Shown here in pieces: positions 43,017 through 52,389 of a DNA stretch of 64,000 bases (position 1 is its first letter; the number at the start of each line of letters is the position of its first letter). Location: contig NZ_JBNPWZ010000007.1 in NCBI RefSeq assembly GCF_050433565.1, positions 107,260-171,259 of the forward strand. The letters run 5' to 3'. The position numbers and the translations under genes were made by a program. The DNA comes from Ornithinibacillus bavariensis (GTDB lineage Bacteria > Bacillota > Bacilli > Bacillales > Amphibacillaceae). The notes beneath the pieces are model-generated. The model did not search any database. It was not told the DNA's origin and worked only from the letters and a program-made list of their open reading frames with translations.

Positions 43017-45638
43017 TTATACTCCCTCCTCTCCTAAAGGGAAAAACAACGTAAATGTACTCCCTTTACCACGTTCGCTTTCTACTGTAATTTTACCATG
43101 ATGCGCTTCCATAATCCCCTTACAAATCGACAAGCCTAAGCCCGTCCCACCAGTACGCCTTGTTCCAGTAACATCTACCTGATAAAAACGCGTGAAAATT
43201 TTTTCTAGATGGTCTTCCTCAATACCAATTCCATTATCTTTTACCGAAATAATGATATCCGTTGCCGACTGATCAAGTGTTACGGCAATCTTTTTAATCA
43301 CCTGGTCATTGTAACGAATGGCATTCATCATTAAATTGAGCAGAACTTGCTGGATTCGAATTTTATCCCCGTAAAAATAGACAGGTTCAGCTAGTTTATT
43401 TTGAAAGGTTATTTCTAATTGATTTTGTAACTCTTTTGGTATTTGTTGGATTGACTTTTCAATAATCTGATCTCCCCGAACCATATTTCGCTCAATGAAC
43501 ATCGTGCCTGATTCAATCTTTGAGATATCCATCCAGTCACTAACTAAATGCTGGATACGTTCAATATCCTCATGGACTCCCACTAATAATTCCCGTTCAA
43601 AATCGGGATCCCACTCGACATCCTCTCGGAGCAATGTTTCAACACTGCCTCGTATATTGGTTATTGGTGTTTTAAACTCATGGGAAGTTAATGAAATCAA
43701 ATTATCCTTTAACGTGTCAATTTCAGCCTCTTTTGTAATATCCCGTAATAATAAACCTTTTCCGATAATGAGATCGTCAAGGAAAACGGAAAAGCTGTGC
43801 AGCATATAGGATTTTACTTTATCATTGCCTTCTTTACGCTCGAGCTTTAATACTGACTCATCCTGCTGAATAAAGCTCTGTAATTCCTCTTTGCTTATTT
43901 GAAAGAGTTCCATAAATCGTTTATACATATCTTCCAAATCTAATACTTTGTAGTTCGTATCCGAAAAGACAATTTGCTGGAAAAAGTCATTTACATACTC
44001 GATTCCATCCTTTTTATTGAGTAGCATTAATCCTTCTGACATACTTTGTAAAATAGCCTCTAGTTCAGCATGCTTGTTACGGATTTTCTCAAATAAAAAC
44101 TTGTTCTCTAGCATGATTGCTAGTGAGCTTGCAAATGTCTCTAGAAACTCTTGTTCACTGGTATTAATTGTCTGGCTATTATTTAAATCAACAACTAAAA
44201 AGCCCTGTAGGTTCTTACCAATTTGGATTGGCTCCATATGCTGTTTTCCTACTATCCGACTATTTAAATATTGTTGAACGTCCTCAATAGCCGTAATTTC
44301 CTTCGGTGTAACCGCGATATTCTGGAAAATAACATGAATGGAATATTCCATAAATGGTGTTATTTGAATGAGACAATGCTGAATAAATTGTGTTAGATCC
44401 CGTTCTGTCGATACAGAGGTTATTAATTTATTAACAGCCTTTAATTCTAAATTTTTATTTTCTAATGTTGCCGTTCTTTCTTTTACACGGTCTTCTAAGT
44501 CTTTATTTAACTTAATCAGTCGGTTACGGCTGTGCTCCACATCGTCAATTAAACTGCCAAAATGATCATAGAGTTCTACAATTTCTCTTGTACCCTTTGT
44601 CGATGGTTGGAATGTCGGTTTATTATTCAGACCCCGGGTGTAGTCTTTATACTGTTTAATATACCGTAGTACATTTTGTAGCGCTTTCTCAAAACGATTC
44701 GCAAATAGGAAGCTAACTCCTATCATTAACATCGTAGTTAAAAGAGCAAATAATAAAACTGTGAATATCGCATCCTCATACGTATCACTTAAATATTTTG
44801 TAGGTGTACCAATCCACACCTTCCAGCCTATTTTTTCATTTTTGATGAACGTAAAATATTGTTCTTCCCCATTCTCAACTGCAATGTAATCCCCACTATT
44901 TTTAGTCGGTAATTGGGAGAGCGTTTGAACAAAGCGTGCGTCCTTAAGATTAACAAGTTCCTTACGCGTATCTACATTAGGATGGACCACAACATTGTCC
45001 TCCTGATCTAATACGATTGCAAACCTTTTTTCATCATCGATTCTCGTTTTGATATCATCTGCTAGGGCATTTAGGTCAAATGCTCCTAATACATAGCCAA
45101 TCATGTCATTATTATCATTCAGGATAGGTACGGCCACTGTTACCAGGATCATATCAGTGCCGCCACGTCCATGAAATACGGAAGATAATACTGGTTGTTT
45201 TGTCCGTTTCAGTTCTTGATAATACGGTCGATCACTATAATCAAGATTCTCTCTTTTAACCCCATCTGTATAAAGCTTTGGATAAAAAACAAGTGATTCT
45301 CCTGCTTCATTTCCCACATATAAATTGATAAAGCCAGGATAATTCTTTTTTATTTGTTCTAGCTGTTTTTCAATGGAAGTGAGGTCTCGTTCGACAAATA
45401 GTGGTTCGATACTAAATGCTAACATTTCAACGACATGCTGGTAGTTTTCAATATAATTATCGATATAATCGTCTAAAAAGACCGTTGTTTGAAACTGCTT
45501 CTCTTTATCTTCCTTCACTAACGTATACAACTGAAATATTTGAAATGCACCTAACAGCACAATAGAAACCAGTGTAACGGTTAAAAACGATAAAATAAGC
45601 TTCCCTTTAAATGTCCGTGATTTTCTCAGCTTCTTCAT
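43017..45638 (-). CDS. Sensor histidine kinase with extracellular dCache-like domain, HAMP, GAF and PAS
   Basis: An 873-aa membrane kinase. Two membrane segments (about 13-33 and 290-312) flank a large extracellular dCache-like sensor with NYPGFINLYVGNEAGESL, YSDRPYYQEL and LGAFDLNALADDIKTRI. A HAMP-coiled-coil region follows (about 315-400), then a GAF-like part (400-510), a PAS-like part (525-635), HisKA with His653 in LTSHEFKTPITNIRG, and an HATPase domain with N box LMMNAIRYND, DNGIGIEED and GTGLGLSI. It is encoded just before its regulator and after arcC. dCache domains bind small metabolites such as amino acids, carboxylates or purines, so an external ureide or oxamate-type signal is plausible but unproven. 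Confidence 0.93.
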   Translation of the reverse strand: MKKLRKSRTFKGKLILSFLTVTLVSIVLLGAFQIFQLYTLVKEDKEKQFQTTVFLDDYIDNYIENYQHVVEMLAFSIEPLFVERDLTSIEKQLEQIKKNYPGFINLYVGNEAGESLVFYPKLYTDGVKRENLDYSDRPYYQELKRTKQPVLSSVFHGRGGTDMILVTVAVPILNDNNDMIGYVLGAFDLNALADDIKTRIDDEKRFAIVLDQEDNVVVHPNVDTRKELVNLKDARFVQTLSQLPTKNSGDYIAVENGEEQYFTFIKNEKIGWKVWIGTPTKYLSDTYEDAIFTVLLFALLTTMLMIGVSFLFANRFEKALQNVLRYIKQYKDYTRGLNNKPTFQPSTKGTREIVELYDHFGSLIDDVEHSRNRLIKLNKDLEDRVKERTATLENKNLELKAVNKLITSVSTERDLTQFIQHCLIQITPFMEYSIHVIFQNIAVTPKEITAIEDVQQYLNSRIVGKQHMEPIQIGKNLQGFLVVDLNNSQTINTSEQEFLETFASSLAIMLENKFLFEKIRNKHAELEAILQSMSEGLMLLNKKDGIEYVNDFFQQIVFSDTNYKVLDLEDMYKRFMELFQISKEELQSFIQQDESVLKLERKEGNDKVKSYMLHSFSVFLDDLIIGKGLLLRDITKEAEIDTLKDNLISLTSHEFKTPITNIRGSVETLLREDVEWDPDFERELLVGVHEDIERIQHLVSDWMDISKIESGTMFIERNMVRGDQIIEKSIQQIPKELQNQLEITFQNKLAEPVYFYGDKIRIQQVLLNLMMNAIRYNDQVIKKIAVTLDQSATDIIISVKDNGIGIEEDHLEKIFTRFYQVDVTGTRRTGGTGLGLSICKGIMEAHHGKITVESERGKGSTFTLFFPLGEEGV

Positions 45639-45840
45639 GTAGTTCCTCCTTTCCTTACAATAGCATTATTGGATAGGATGATACTAGTTAATTTTTTATG
45701 AACATACATTGTAATCGATTATAGCATCATCTTATATGGCACTGTGACTTTTATCTAAATAACCAGTGCTACGATATCTCCTTCTATACACAAATATGGT
45801 ATTAGTCCTACAAGTACATGTAGTTCTAATACCATATCGA

Positions 45841-46779
45841 TTAATTATGAATTTGTGTACCAGCTTTGCCTTCCATTGCTAAATCTGCTTCATCAAGGGA
45901 GCAAATAATTGCTTTTCCACCTAGCTCTGCAAATTTGATAGCTGCTTCCATCTTAGGTCCCATGCTTCCTGCTGAGAATTGGCCTTCTGCTTGATATTGT
46001 TTTGCTTCTTCTAAAGAAATTACACCAAGCGCTTTTTGATCTGGCTTACCGTAATTCACGAAAACATTTTTAACATCTGTAAGAATCATAAATGTATCTG
46101 CTTTCGTTTCAATAGCTAGACGGAAACCACTACGGTCCTTATCAATAACTGCTTCTACGCCTTGATATGTTCCGTCTTCATTTAAAACAACAGGTATTCC
46201 GCCACCGCCACATGCTACAACAATCGCATCTGATTCTACAAGACGTTTAATTGTTGGTGCATCGACAATGGATTGTGGCATTGGTGAAGGAACAACACGT
46301 CTCCAGCCACGACCAGCATCTTCTGCTACAACCCAACCTTTTTCCCTAGCAAGTTGTTTTGCTTCTTCTTCATCATAAAATACACCGATTGGTTTATCAG
46401 GGTTTTCAAATGCCGGGTCATCTAAAGAAACCTCTGTTTGTGTTAGAATACCTACAACATCACGTTTAAGGCCTACCTTAATTAATTCATTTTTCAATGT
46501 TTGTTCCATCATATAGCCAATGAACCCTTGTGATTCTGCACTACAAACATCAAGTGGTAATGCAGGAACAACGTGTTTTGCTTCTTCGTTTTGTCGTAAA
46601 ATATTTCCTACTTGTGGACCGTTACCATGGGTAATGATCACCTTATGCCCTTGCTTAGCAATTCGCGCAATCACTTCACTACTTTTACGTACGTTCTCTA
46701 ATTGATTTTCATAGGTTGCTTCTTGTTTTGGTTGTAAGATAGCATTTCCACCAAGGGCAATTACTACTTTTTCTGACAT
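45841..46779 (-). CDS. arcC: Carbamate kinase (AllK/ArcC type)
   Basis: A 312-aa kinase that makes ATP from carbamoyl phosphate and ADP, releasing carbamate (NH3 plus CO2). Recognised by VVIALGGNAIL, ITHGNGPQVGN, VACGGGGIPV and the C-terminal GSMGPKMEAAIKF and GTQI. GGAGG lies 8 nt before ATG 46779, and the start overlaps allH by 16 nt. No arginine deiminase genes are nearby; instead it ends the fdrA-allG-allH run. In E. coli the same set (fdrA, ylbE, ylbF, ybcF) is the oxamate carbamoyltransferase plus carbamate kinase of anaerobic allantoin use, so this copy is best read as AllK. Confidence 0.93.
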   Translation of the reverse strand: MSEKVVIALGGNAILQPKQEATYENQLENVRKSSEVIARIAKQGHKVIITHGNGPQVGNILRQNEEAKHVVPALPLDVCSAESQGFIGYMMEQTLKNELIKVGLKRDVVGILTQTEVSLDDPAFENPDKPIGVFYDEEEAKQLAREKGWVVAEDAGRGWRRVVPSPMPQSIVDAPTIKRLVESDAIVVACGGGGIPVVLNEDGTYQGVEAVIDKDRSGFRLAIETKADTFMILTDVKNVFVNYGKPDQKALGVISLEEAKQYQAEGQFSAGSMGPKMEAAIKFAELGGKAIICSLDEADLAMEGKAGTQIHN

Positions 46780-47681
46780 ATTGATTTCCTCCTCCACGCT
46801 AATAAACCGAATAAAATTCCAAAAATGGTATCTACGCCGGAACTATGTCCAACGGCTAGTAAATCCTCAAGTTTAGTTGGTAATTCATCTATATTCTCTA
46901 TTAAATGTTCGATAACGCTTATGACAGTTGAACTAAACTGACCATTAGCAGCATAGTACAAATATTCCTTTGCAACATCTGTTGTGATGGACTCATGTTC
47001 CACTAACGACAATACAGCTTCATTAAGTGTAGAAGTAAACGAATGACATGCCCCTTGCACCGCGAGTAATCCCACAATATGATCATCACCAGAAGGAGTT
47101 AAGCCTTTACCTCTTCCTAGCAAATAGCGAAGCGCGGTGATACAGGCTTCTTTATCTTCTATAAATAAGGAATCTGATAGTTTCATCAGCTGTATATATA
47201 AAGGATTGTCTAATGCTTCACTTGCTGTCTTTCCTTGTAGGTAATCTAAAACAAACGATTCAATTGGTACATCTAAACCAGTCATCGCATCATACTTTAG
47301 TAAAGAGACTAATAAAGTTTCAATGCTCTTGGACATGGTGTCTATCTCACCAGAAATACGTATGCTATTTTCGTATACGATTGCATTTTCAAATGAGAGA
47401 GTAATCGTTCCATTATTGAAGCTTATTGTTCGATCCTTCTTGTTCCAAATAACAGGATATTGGCTATCTATTTCCTGTAATACTTGCCCACATACCATTT
47501 TGGATATATGTGCCCCAAACGGAAGTCGGCCATTTTTAGTCGTACCGATATATAACAGTCGTTCCCCGAAGCGAATATTTAACCCATTGCTAAAGACGCT
47601 GTGGACATGACCTGTCTTATTTTCTGAAAGAAAAAGAGGAATATTTTTTGCATATTCCTCTATATAAAAGGTTTTGTTCAT
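46764..47681 (-). CDS. allH: DUF2877 protein, AllH-like subunit of oxamate carbamoyltransferase
   Basis: A 305-aa protein of the DUF2877 family. Features: FGERLLYIGTTKNGRLPFGAHI near the N-terminus, and the conserved RGKGLTPSGDDHIVGLLAVQGA and GHSSGVDTIFGILFGL in the C-terminal half. In E. coli YlbF (AllH) is required with FdrA and YlbE for oxamate transcarbamylase activity. The gene lies 6 nt after allG and overlaps arcC by 16 nt, showing a tight operon. Its ribosome binding site (AAAAGAAG) is weak, consistent with coupling. The symbol rests on family plus context. Confidence 0.85.
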   Translation of the reverse strand: MNKTFYIEEYAKNIPLFLSENKTGHVHSVFSNGLNIRFGERLLYIGTTKNGRLPFGAHISKMVCGQVLQEIDSQYPVIWNKKDRTISFNNGTITLSFENAIVYENSIRISGEIDTMSKSIETLLVSLLKYDAMTGLDVPIESFVLDYLQGKTASEALDNPLYIQLMKLSDSLFIEDKEACITALRYLLGRGKGLTPSGDDHIVGLLAVQGACHSFTSTLNEAVLSLVEHESITTDVAKEYLYYAANGQFSSTVISVIEHLIENIDELPTKLEDLLAVGHSSGVDTIFGILFGLLAWRRKSICQKK

Positions 47682-47687
47682 CTTCTT

Positions 47688-48950
47688 TTAGATTAGGCCA
47701 AGCTTCGTTGCATATGCTTCCAATGCCTTTTCGAAGCATTCTTTAGGAGCGCGAACAGTACCTGCTCCAACCTGTCCAACACCAGCCTCTTTATGAGCTA
47801 TACCAGTGTTAATTACAGGCTCAATTCCTGTTTCAACTACTTTACGAGCATCGATTCCAAGACATGCACCTTGGAAGTCCCAAGTAGGAATGGTAAAGTT
47901 GCTGTTTTGACCCATGCAAATTTCGCTCATTTCTTCACTCGTTTTTAGTGCATCTTGGAAACCACCTGCACCAACAAAACGTGTTACACCAGGAGCTGCA
48001 ATCATAGCCATTCCACCAACACCAAATGTTTCCGTTATGGCACTATCACCGATGTCTGGGTTTGCATCTTCTTGTGAATAACCAGTAAAGAATAGACCCT
48101 GTGGCGTATTAACAGGTGCAGTAAACCATTCATCACCCATTCCACTAATACGAATACCAAAATCCTTACCATTACGGCACATTGCAGTAACAACTGTACC
48201 TTCTTGGATTGTTCTTGCACCGTCCATAACTGCCTTACTTGTAGCCATTGCAATATTTAAGAAGAACTGATCTGTATCAGCTAAGAATTGAATAACATCT
48301 TTCTTATCTTTTTCACTCATATCAAGCTGTACAATGTATGGGCTAATCTCTTTTAAGAAGATTAGTGATGCTGCAATATTACGTTGGTGGAATTCATCCC
48401 CCATTGTAATTGCTTTAGCAATCATTACGTTTAAGTTTAATCCATCTTCTGTAAGCTTTAGAGCTTGTCCAATCGCAGGTCCTAATACATCCTTCATCCA
48501 ATGTAGACGATTGATAACTTCCTCAGAATATGCACCGAAGCGTAGTACTTTCCCAATACCTTCGTTCATGATACAGTATGCTTCATTACCTTCTGAACGG
48601 TTCTCAACAACAAATACAGGCATATTTGCTGAAGTAATTCCACCCATTGGTCCTACTGCATTTACATGGTGACAAGGGATGAAGCGAACTTCACCATTTT
48701 CAAGCATGCTTCTTACTTCTTCCTCTGTATCAGCCCAGCCTTCAAATAATCCTGCACCAACACAAGAACCTTGCATTGGGCCAGTCATGTCTTCCCACTT
48801 AATTGGGGGACCAGCATGCAATAACACTTTTCCTTCATTTAATACAGCAATTTTCTCTTTCGCTGGAACAACATCAATTAGAAAAGGAGCAGAATTTACA
48901 ATTTTTTCAACAACTGCTTCATTTGCTTCTGTTACTGAGTTATATTTCAT
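47688..48950 (-). CDS. allG: DUF1116 protein, AllG-like subunit of oxamate carbamoyltransferase
   Basis: A 420-aa protein of the DUF1116 (YlbE/AllG) family. It contains VVPAKEKIAVLNEGKVLLHAGPPI and GPMQGSCVGAGLFEGWA near the N-terminus, then MGDEFHQRNIAASLIFLKEI and RFVGAGGFQDALKTSEEM, with GACLGIDARKVVETGI and VGAGTVRAP at the end. AGGAGG precedes ATG 48950. A 12-bp hairpin lies in the 167-bp gap to fdrA. It is predicted to work with FdrA and AllH in phosphorolysis of oxalurate to oxamate and carbamoyl phosphate. Confidence 0.88.
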   Translation of the reverse strand: MKYNSVTEANEAVVEKIVNSAPFLIDVVPAKEKIAVLNEGKVLLHAGPPIKWEDMTGPMQGSCVGAGLFEGWADTEEEVRSMLENGEVRFIPCHHVNAVGPMGGITSANMPVFVVENRSEGNEAYCIMNEGIGKVLRFGAYSEEVINRLHWMKDVLGPAIGQALKLTEDGLNLNVMIAKAITMGDEFHQRNIAASLIFLKEISPYIVQLDMSEKDKKDVIQFLADTDQFFLNIAMATSKAVMDGARTIQEGTVVTAMCRNGKDFGIRISGMGDEWFTAPVNTPQGLFFTGYSQEDANPDIGDSAITETFGVGGMAMIAAPGVTRFVGAGGFQDALKTSEEMSEICMGQNSNFTIPTWDFQGACLGIDARKVVETGIEPVINTGIAHKEAGVGQVGAGTVRAPKECFEKALEAYATKLGLI

Positions 48951-49065
48951 CTTCCATTCCTCCTAGATTTCTTGTTTTAGGATCTCTTCCTTATAGATGG
49001 CCTTCCTATTCGAAAACTGTCGACAACCTGTTTTTCGTATACATGCGCATCCATCTCTATTAGAG

Positions 49066-49098
49066 GGCTGAACATAATTGTTCTTCTTATGTTCAGCC
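49066..49098. promoter_or_regulatory. Intercistronic hairpin between fdrA and allG
   Basis: GGCTGAACATAA (49066-49077) and TTATGTTCAGCC (49087-49098) form a perfect 12-bp stem with a 9-nt loop, 19 nt after the fdrA stop in the reading direction. There is no T run on the minus strand, so it is more likely an mRNA processing or partial attenuation element than a full terminator. Confidence 0.55.
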
Positions 49099-49117
49099 TG
49101 TAACCATAAGTCTTAGC

Positions 49118-50866
49118 TTATTTTAGTAGGCTTAGAATTTTTCTCATTTTTTCATTACCGCCTGCAACTGGTCGCCAGTCAAACTGTACAACACGGCCAC
49201 CGTAAGCAATAATCGCATCTGTGAAGCTCTTTAATCCAACGTTAATGATGCTAGGCTTATTGTTTAGTAGATTTGTAATATCCTCTGAAACAGTTAAATC
49301 AAAGCTTCTTACTTCGCCTTCATAAGGAACTAGTACCTTTTGTGGATCTTCTACTTTTAATCCAACAATGGATAACGCCGTACGAACAGCTTGGTTATTA
49401 TTATCCTTCACGATAATTCCTGCATCTGCTAATTTCTTGCGTTGATCAGAATAGCTTTGTGGGTCATTTGCTGTACCACAAACCGATGCAACAACATGTA
49501 ATGTTCTGCCTTGTGATTTTGCCTTTGCAACAGCTTTTTCAATATATGGAAGTAATGCACTTGCCATATCATCATGTGAGCCATAACCAAGCACAAAGTC
49601 TAGAACAACTACTGCTGTACTTGGATCATCTGCAGCTTGTTCAATGAAGCGTGCTCTCGTTTCTGGGTCAATCATTGGGTGTGGCTTACCTTGTGTATAT
49701 TTGTCATCTCCAAGGTCAACTACTTCATGTCCGTCTTGTTTTAATACATAACCATCCACATTCGTAATATGGCTGCCTAAACCAAGTGCATCTGAAATTA
49801 ATACAGCTGCTTCAGAAGCTAATGTACCACCAGAGAATAAACCTTTTATTGTACGTTGGCCTTCTGCAAGCACCATATTCTCAACCGTATAGTCACCATC
49901 TGCATAGTTTTCTTTGATTGGATTTTTCTTTGCTAAATCAACAGCTAGTAATGCTGTTTCTTCCAACGTATAGGCTTGATAAATGTTTCCTTCGTGCTTT
50001 GTTGGCTTTTCTCCAAGGAAAATAGCAACGACTGGCTTTGATAGACCGTGAAGTAATGCTTCTACCTCTTTACGCACGGACTCTGCTGGTGGCTTAGAAA
50101 TAACAACAATAATTTCTGTTTGGTTATGATTTTCTAACGCCTTAATTCCGTCTATCATGGTAATTGCACCAATCGGCTCTTTTAAGTCGCGACCACCTGT
50201 ACCAATTGCATGGCTAACACCTTCGCCTAAACGATCGATAATTGCTGTTACTTCTTGAATACCCGTTCCGGAAGCACCTACAATACCAATACGTCCTTTA
50301 TTAATAACGTTAGCAAACGCCATTGGAATACCATCAAGAATTCCAGTACCACAGTCAGGACCCATTACAAGTAATCCCTTATCATGTGCCTTTTTCTTTA
50401 ATGCAACCTCATCCTCCATGGATACGTTATCACTAAATAAAAATGTATGAAGTCCCATATCTAACGCTTTGTGAGCCTCTTCCGCAGCATACTGTCCCGG
50501 TACGGAAATAAGTGCAACATTTGCATCTGGTAATGCCTTTTTTGCTCGATCCCAAGTCCGCACAGTTTCGAACGTTTCAGAAGCACCACTAATCGATTGG
50601 TCTTGTAGATATTGATCAACCTTCTGTAATACTTCTTCTACCTTTCCTTCATCATCTGTATCAATCACAATTGCCATATCATTAGACTCTGCAGTTTCTA
50701 ATTCATCTGTGTATAATCCTGCACCCTTGAAAATATCTTTGTTTGCAGGTGTCCCCATCATAATTTGGACTTTATTAACTCCCTCTGTTGCAGCTACCGC
50801 GTTTGTTAGGAGCATAAGGTTAATAGAGTCTTGATAAGAATTCTTTTTAATAATTGTATGAATCAC
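49118..50866 (-). CDS. fdrA: FdrA (AllF): acyl-CoA synthetase-like subunit of oxamate carbamoyltransferase
   Basis: A 582-aa protein of the FdrA family, built from a CoA-binding and SucCD-like ligase fold: GLLVMGPDCGTGILDGIPMAFAN and GRIGIVGASGTGIQEV (nucleotide-binding part, about 185-225), THIGTGGRDL-type stretch HAIGTGGRDLKEP, and FSGGTLASEAAVLI. It begins with GTG 50866 after GAGGTGATT. In E. coli FdrA (AllF) is required with AllG and AllH to cleave oxalurate. It is the first gene of the run, 110 nt after the shared 43-bp element. At 582 aa it is somewhat longer than the usual 510-555. Confidence 0.9.
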   Translation of the reverse strand: MIHTIIKKNSYQDSINLMLLTNAVAATEGVNKVQIMMGTPANKDIFKGAGLYTDELETAESNDMAIVIDTDDEGKVEEVLQKVDQYLQDQSISGASETFETVRTWDRAKKALPDANVALISVPGQYAAEEAHKALDMGLHTFLFSDNVSMEDEVALKKKAHDKGLLVMGPDCGTGILDGIPMAFANVINKGRIGIVGASGTGIQEVTAIIDRLGEGVSHAIGTGGRDLKEPIGAITMIDGIKALENHNQTEIIVVISKPPAESVRKEVEALLHGLSKPVVAIFLGEKPTKHEGNIYQAYTLEETALLAVDLAKKNPIKENYADGDYTVENMVLAEGQRTIKGLFSGGTLASEAAVLISDALGLGSHITNVDGYVLKQDGHEVVDLGDDKYTQGKPHPMIDPETRARFIEQAADDPSTAVVVLDFVLGYGSHDDMASALLPYIEKAVAKAKSQGRTLHVVASVCGTANDPQSYSDQRKKLADAGIIVKDNNNQAVRTALSIVGLKVEDPQKVLVPYEGEVRSFDLTVSEDITNLLNNKPSIINVGLKSFTDAIIAYGGRVVQFDWRPVAGGNEKMRKILSLLK

Positions 50867-50975
50867 CTTAAATCACCTCATTAAGAAATTTTAGATACCT
50901 CACGCCGTCTCGCATTGATAAAACATTGGCGACTATTATTCGTACATCTGGAGTATATAATGGTGTCCATTACAA

Positions 50976-51018
50976 TCGAATAAAATTGTAAGTGTTTACA
51001 TTACAAAAACCTAAAAAC
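50976..51018 (-). promoter_or_regulatory. Shared regulatory element upstream of fdrA (copy 2 of 2)
   Basis: It starts TCGAATAAAA and contains GTTTACATTACAAAAAC followed by CTAAAAA, matching 41966-42008 at 38 of 43 positions without gaps. A TATATA -10-like hexamer is at 50954-50959, 16 nt gene-proximal, a spacing that nearly equals that of the other copy. It is the candidate operator of the neighbouring two-component system. The rest of 50867-51307 has no gene that I can support. Confidence 0.7.
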
Positions 51019-51307
51019 TCTGTAAATCTGTGAGTTTGCAAGACTTGAAGAATTATGTCGTATTAAAAAAACATTAAAAATGAGCATTTCATCTTCCTCA
51101 GCTTTTATTTTCATGTATGATTTATAACATGAAATAGCAACATGGGCCTTCACATAGATCGACTTGACAAGCAGTAGGATCTAACAGAAATAATCAACCT
51201 GTTGGCTTATCATTGGATCACAGGAGTCAATCATTGGGGCTGGAAGTAACTCTATAGCGAGATTTTAATGAGATAAATAAAACAAAAATAAAGGGGTGGG
51301 GATAAGA

Positions 51308-52168
51308 GTGGTTGCAACATATGTGTATAAAAAAACAAATGATTGTGAAATTAAAGGGGACCTGTATTCGGTTGAAAATGACAATGCACCGTTAATTATC
51401 TACATTCATGGTGGTGGATTGGTCTGGGGAACGAAAGAGGACATTTTGAAGGAACAAGTGGCACTGTATAATAATGCCGGCTATCACGTATTCTCCATTG
51501 ATTATCGTCTTGCTCCCGAAGCAAAGCTTCCTGAAATTGTAGCGGATATTGAAGATGCATTACACTGGGTAAAAAACCAGGAATTATTTTCATTTGACCG
51601 TAACCGAATCGGTGTCATCGGTGGTTCTGCAGGAGCCTATCTGGCATTAACGAGTGGTACATTGAAGGTAAAACCAAATGCCATCGTTTCTTTTTATGGC
51701 TATGGAAATATTCTCAATGACTGGTATTTAGAGCCGAGCCCTCACTACAGTAAAACCACCATGGTACCTGAAATGTTAGCGAAGCAACTCATTCAGCCTA
51801 AGCAAATTTCTTCAGCGCCAATCGAAAAACGTTATGCTATTTATATATTCTGTCGTCAACAAGGGAAATGGTTGGATTATGTGACAGATACCGCTTCAGG
51901 TCTAAATAAAGATCAGTTGAAAGAATTTTGCCCAATAGAAAAAGTGGATGAAACATATCCACCAACACTTCTATTACATGGAGATAGTGATGAGGACGTA
52001 CCTTATGAAGAATCTGTTCAATTCGCAAAGGTATTACAAGAGAATCATGTTCCTCATCAGCTTATTACGATTAAAAATGGGAAGCATGTGTTTGATAATA
52101 ACATGTCCCATCCGCAGGTAAAGGAAGCATTTGAAAATGTTCTATCCTTTATCAAGAAATACATTTGA
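51308..52168 (+). CDS. Alpha/beta hydrolase fold-3 (esterase/lipase, HSL type)
   Basis: A 286-aa cytosolic hydrolase. The oxyanion motif IYIHGGGLVWG (HGGG at 34-37), nucleophile in GGSAGAYLAL (Ser107), acid Asp in LHGDSDEDVPYEES, and the base His in IKNGKHVFDNN. The order and HGGG motif place it in the HSL/family IV esterases. AGGGGTGGGG precedes GTG 51308 by about 7 nt; an earlier GTG at 51296 is inside that site. It is monocistronic with a strong terminator. The substrate, perhaps a short-chain ester, is not known. Confidence 0.87.
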   Translation: MVATYVYKKTNDCEIKGDLYSVENDNAPLIIYIHGGGLVWGTKEDILKEQVALYNNAGYHVFSIDYRLAPEAKLPEIVADIEDALHWVKNQELFSFDRNRIGVIGGSAGAYLALTSGTLKVKPNAIVSFYGYGNILNDWYLEPSPHYSKTTMVPEMLAKQLIQPKQISSAPIEKRYAIYIFCRQQGKWLDYVTDTASGLNKDQLKEFCPIEKVDETYPPTLLLHGDSDEDVPYEESVQFAKVLQENHVPHQLITIKNGKHVFDNNMSHPQVKEAFENVLSFIKKYI

Positions 52169-52172
52169 TTTA

Positions 52173-52216
52173 AAAACGAATGCATTCGTAAAAGCAGGAG
52201 CGAATGCATTCGTTTT
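52173..52216 (+). terminator. Terminator after the alpha/beta hydrolase
   Basis: AAAACGAATGCATTCG (52173-52188) and CGAATGCATTCGTTTT (52201-52216) form a 16-bp stem with a 12-nt loop, then ATTTTTTT. Confidence 0.9.
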
Positions 52217-52389
52217 ATTTTTTTATGGTATATCGCACGGATGATTAACTGGTAAAAATAATCGATGCTGTTAAATATATTTCTTCTGTACAGCGCAATT
52301 ATTTTCATATGCATTTCTCCACACAATAACCAATTGCGAAGATCACTTCGAGCATGTACAATAAAAGCTATCACATGAGGAGAAAATCG

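Noticed and set aside
45639..45840. A third copy of the shared 43-bp element before the kinase gene.
   Set aside because: The gap has TTACAATGTA-like bases on the minus strand, but the full core is not there, so the kinase-regulator pair is probably transcribed from fdrA or by another promoter.
50867..51307. A purine or T-box riboswitch upstream of fdrA.
   Set aside because: No conserved riboswitch core or specifier-like structure was visible; the conserved part is the 43-bp DNA element lying where a promoter activator would bind.
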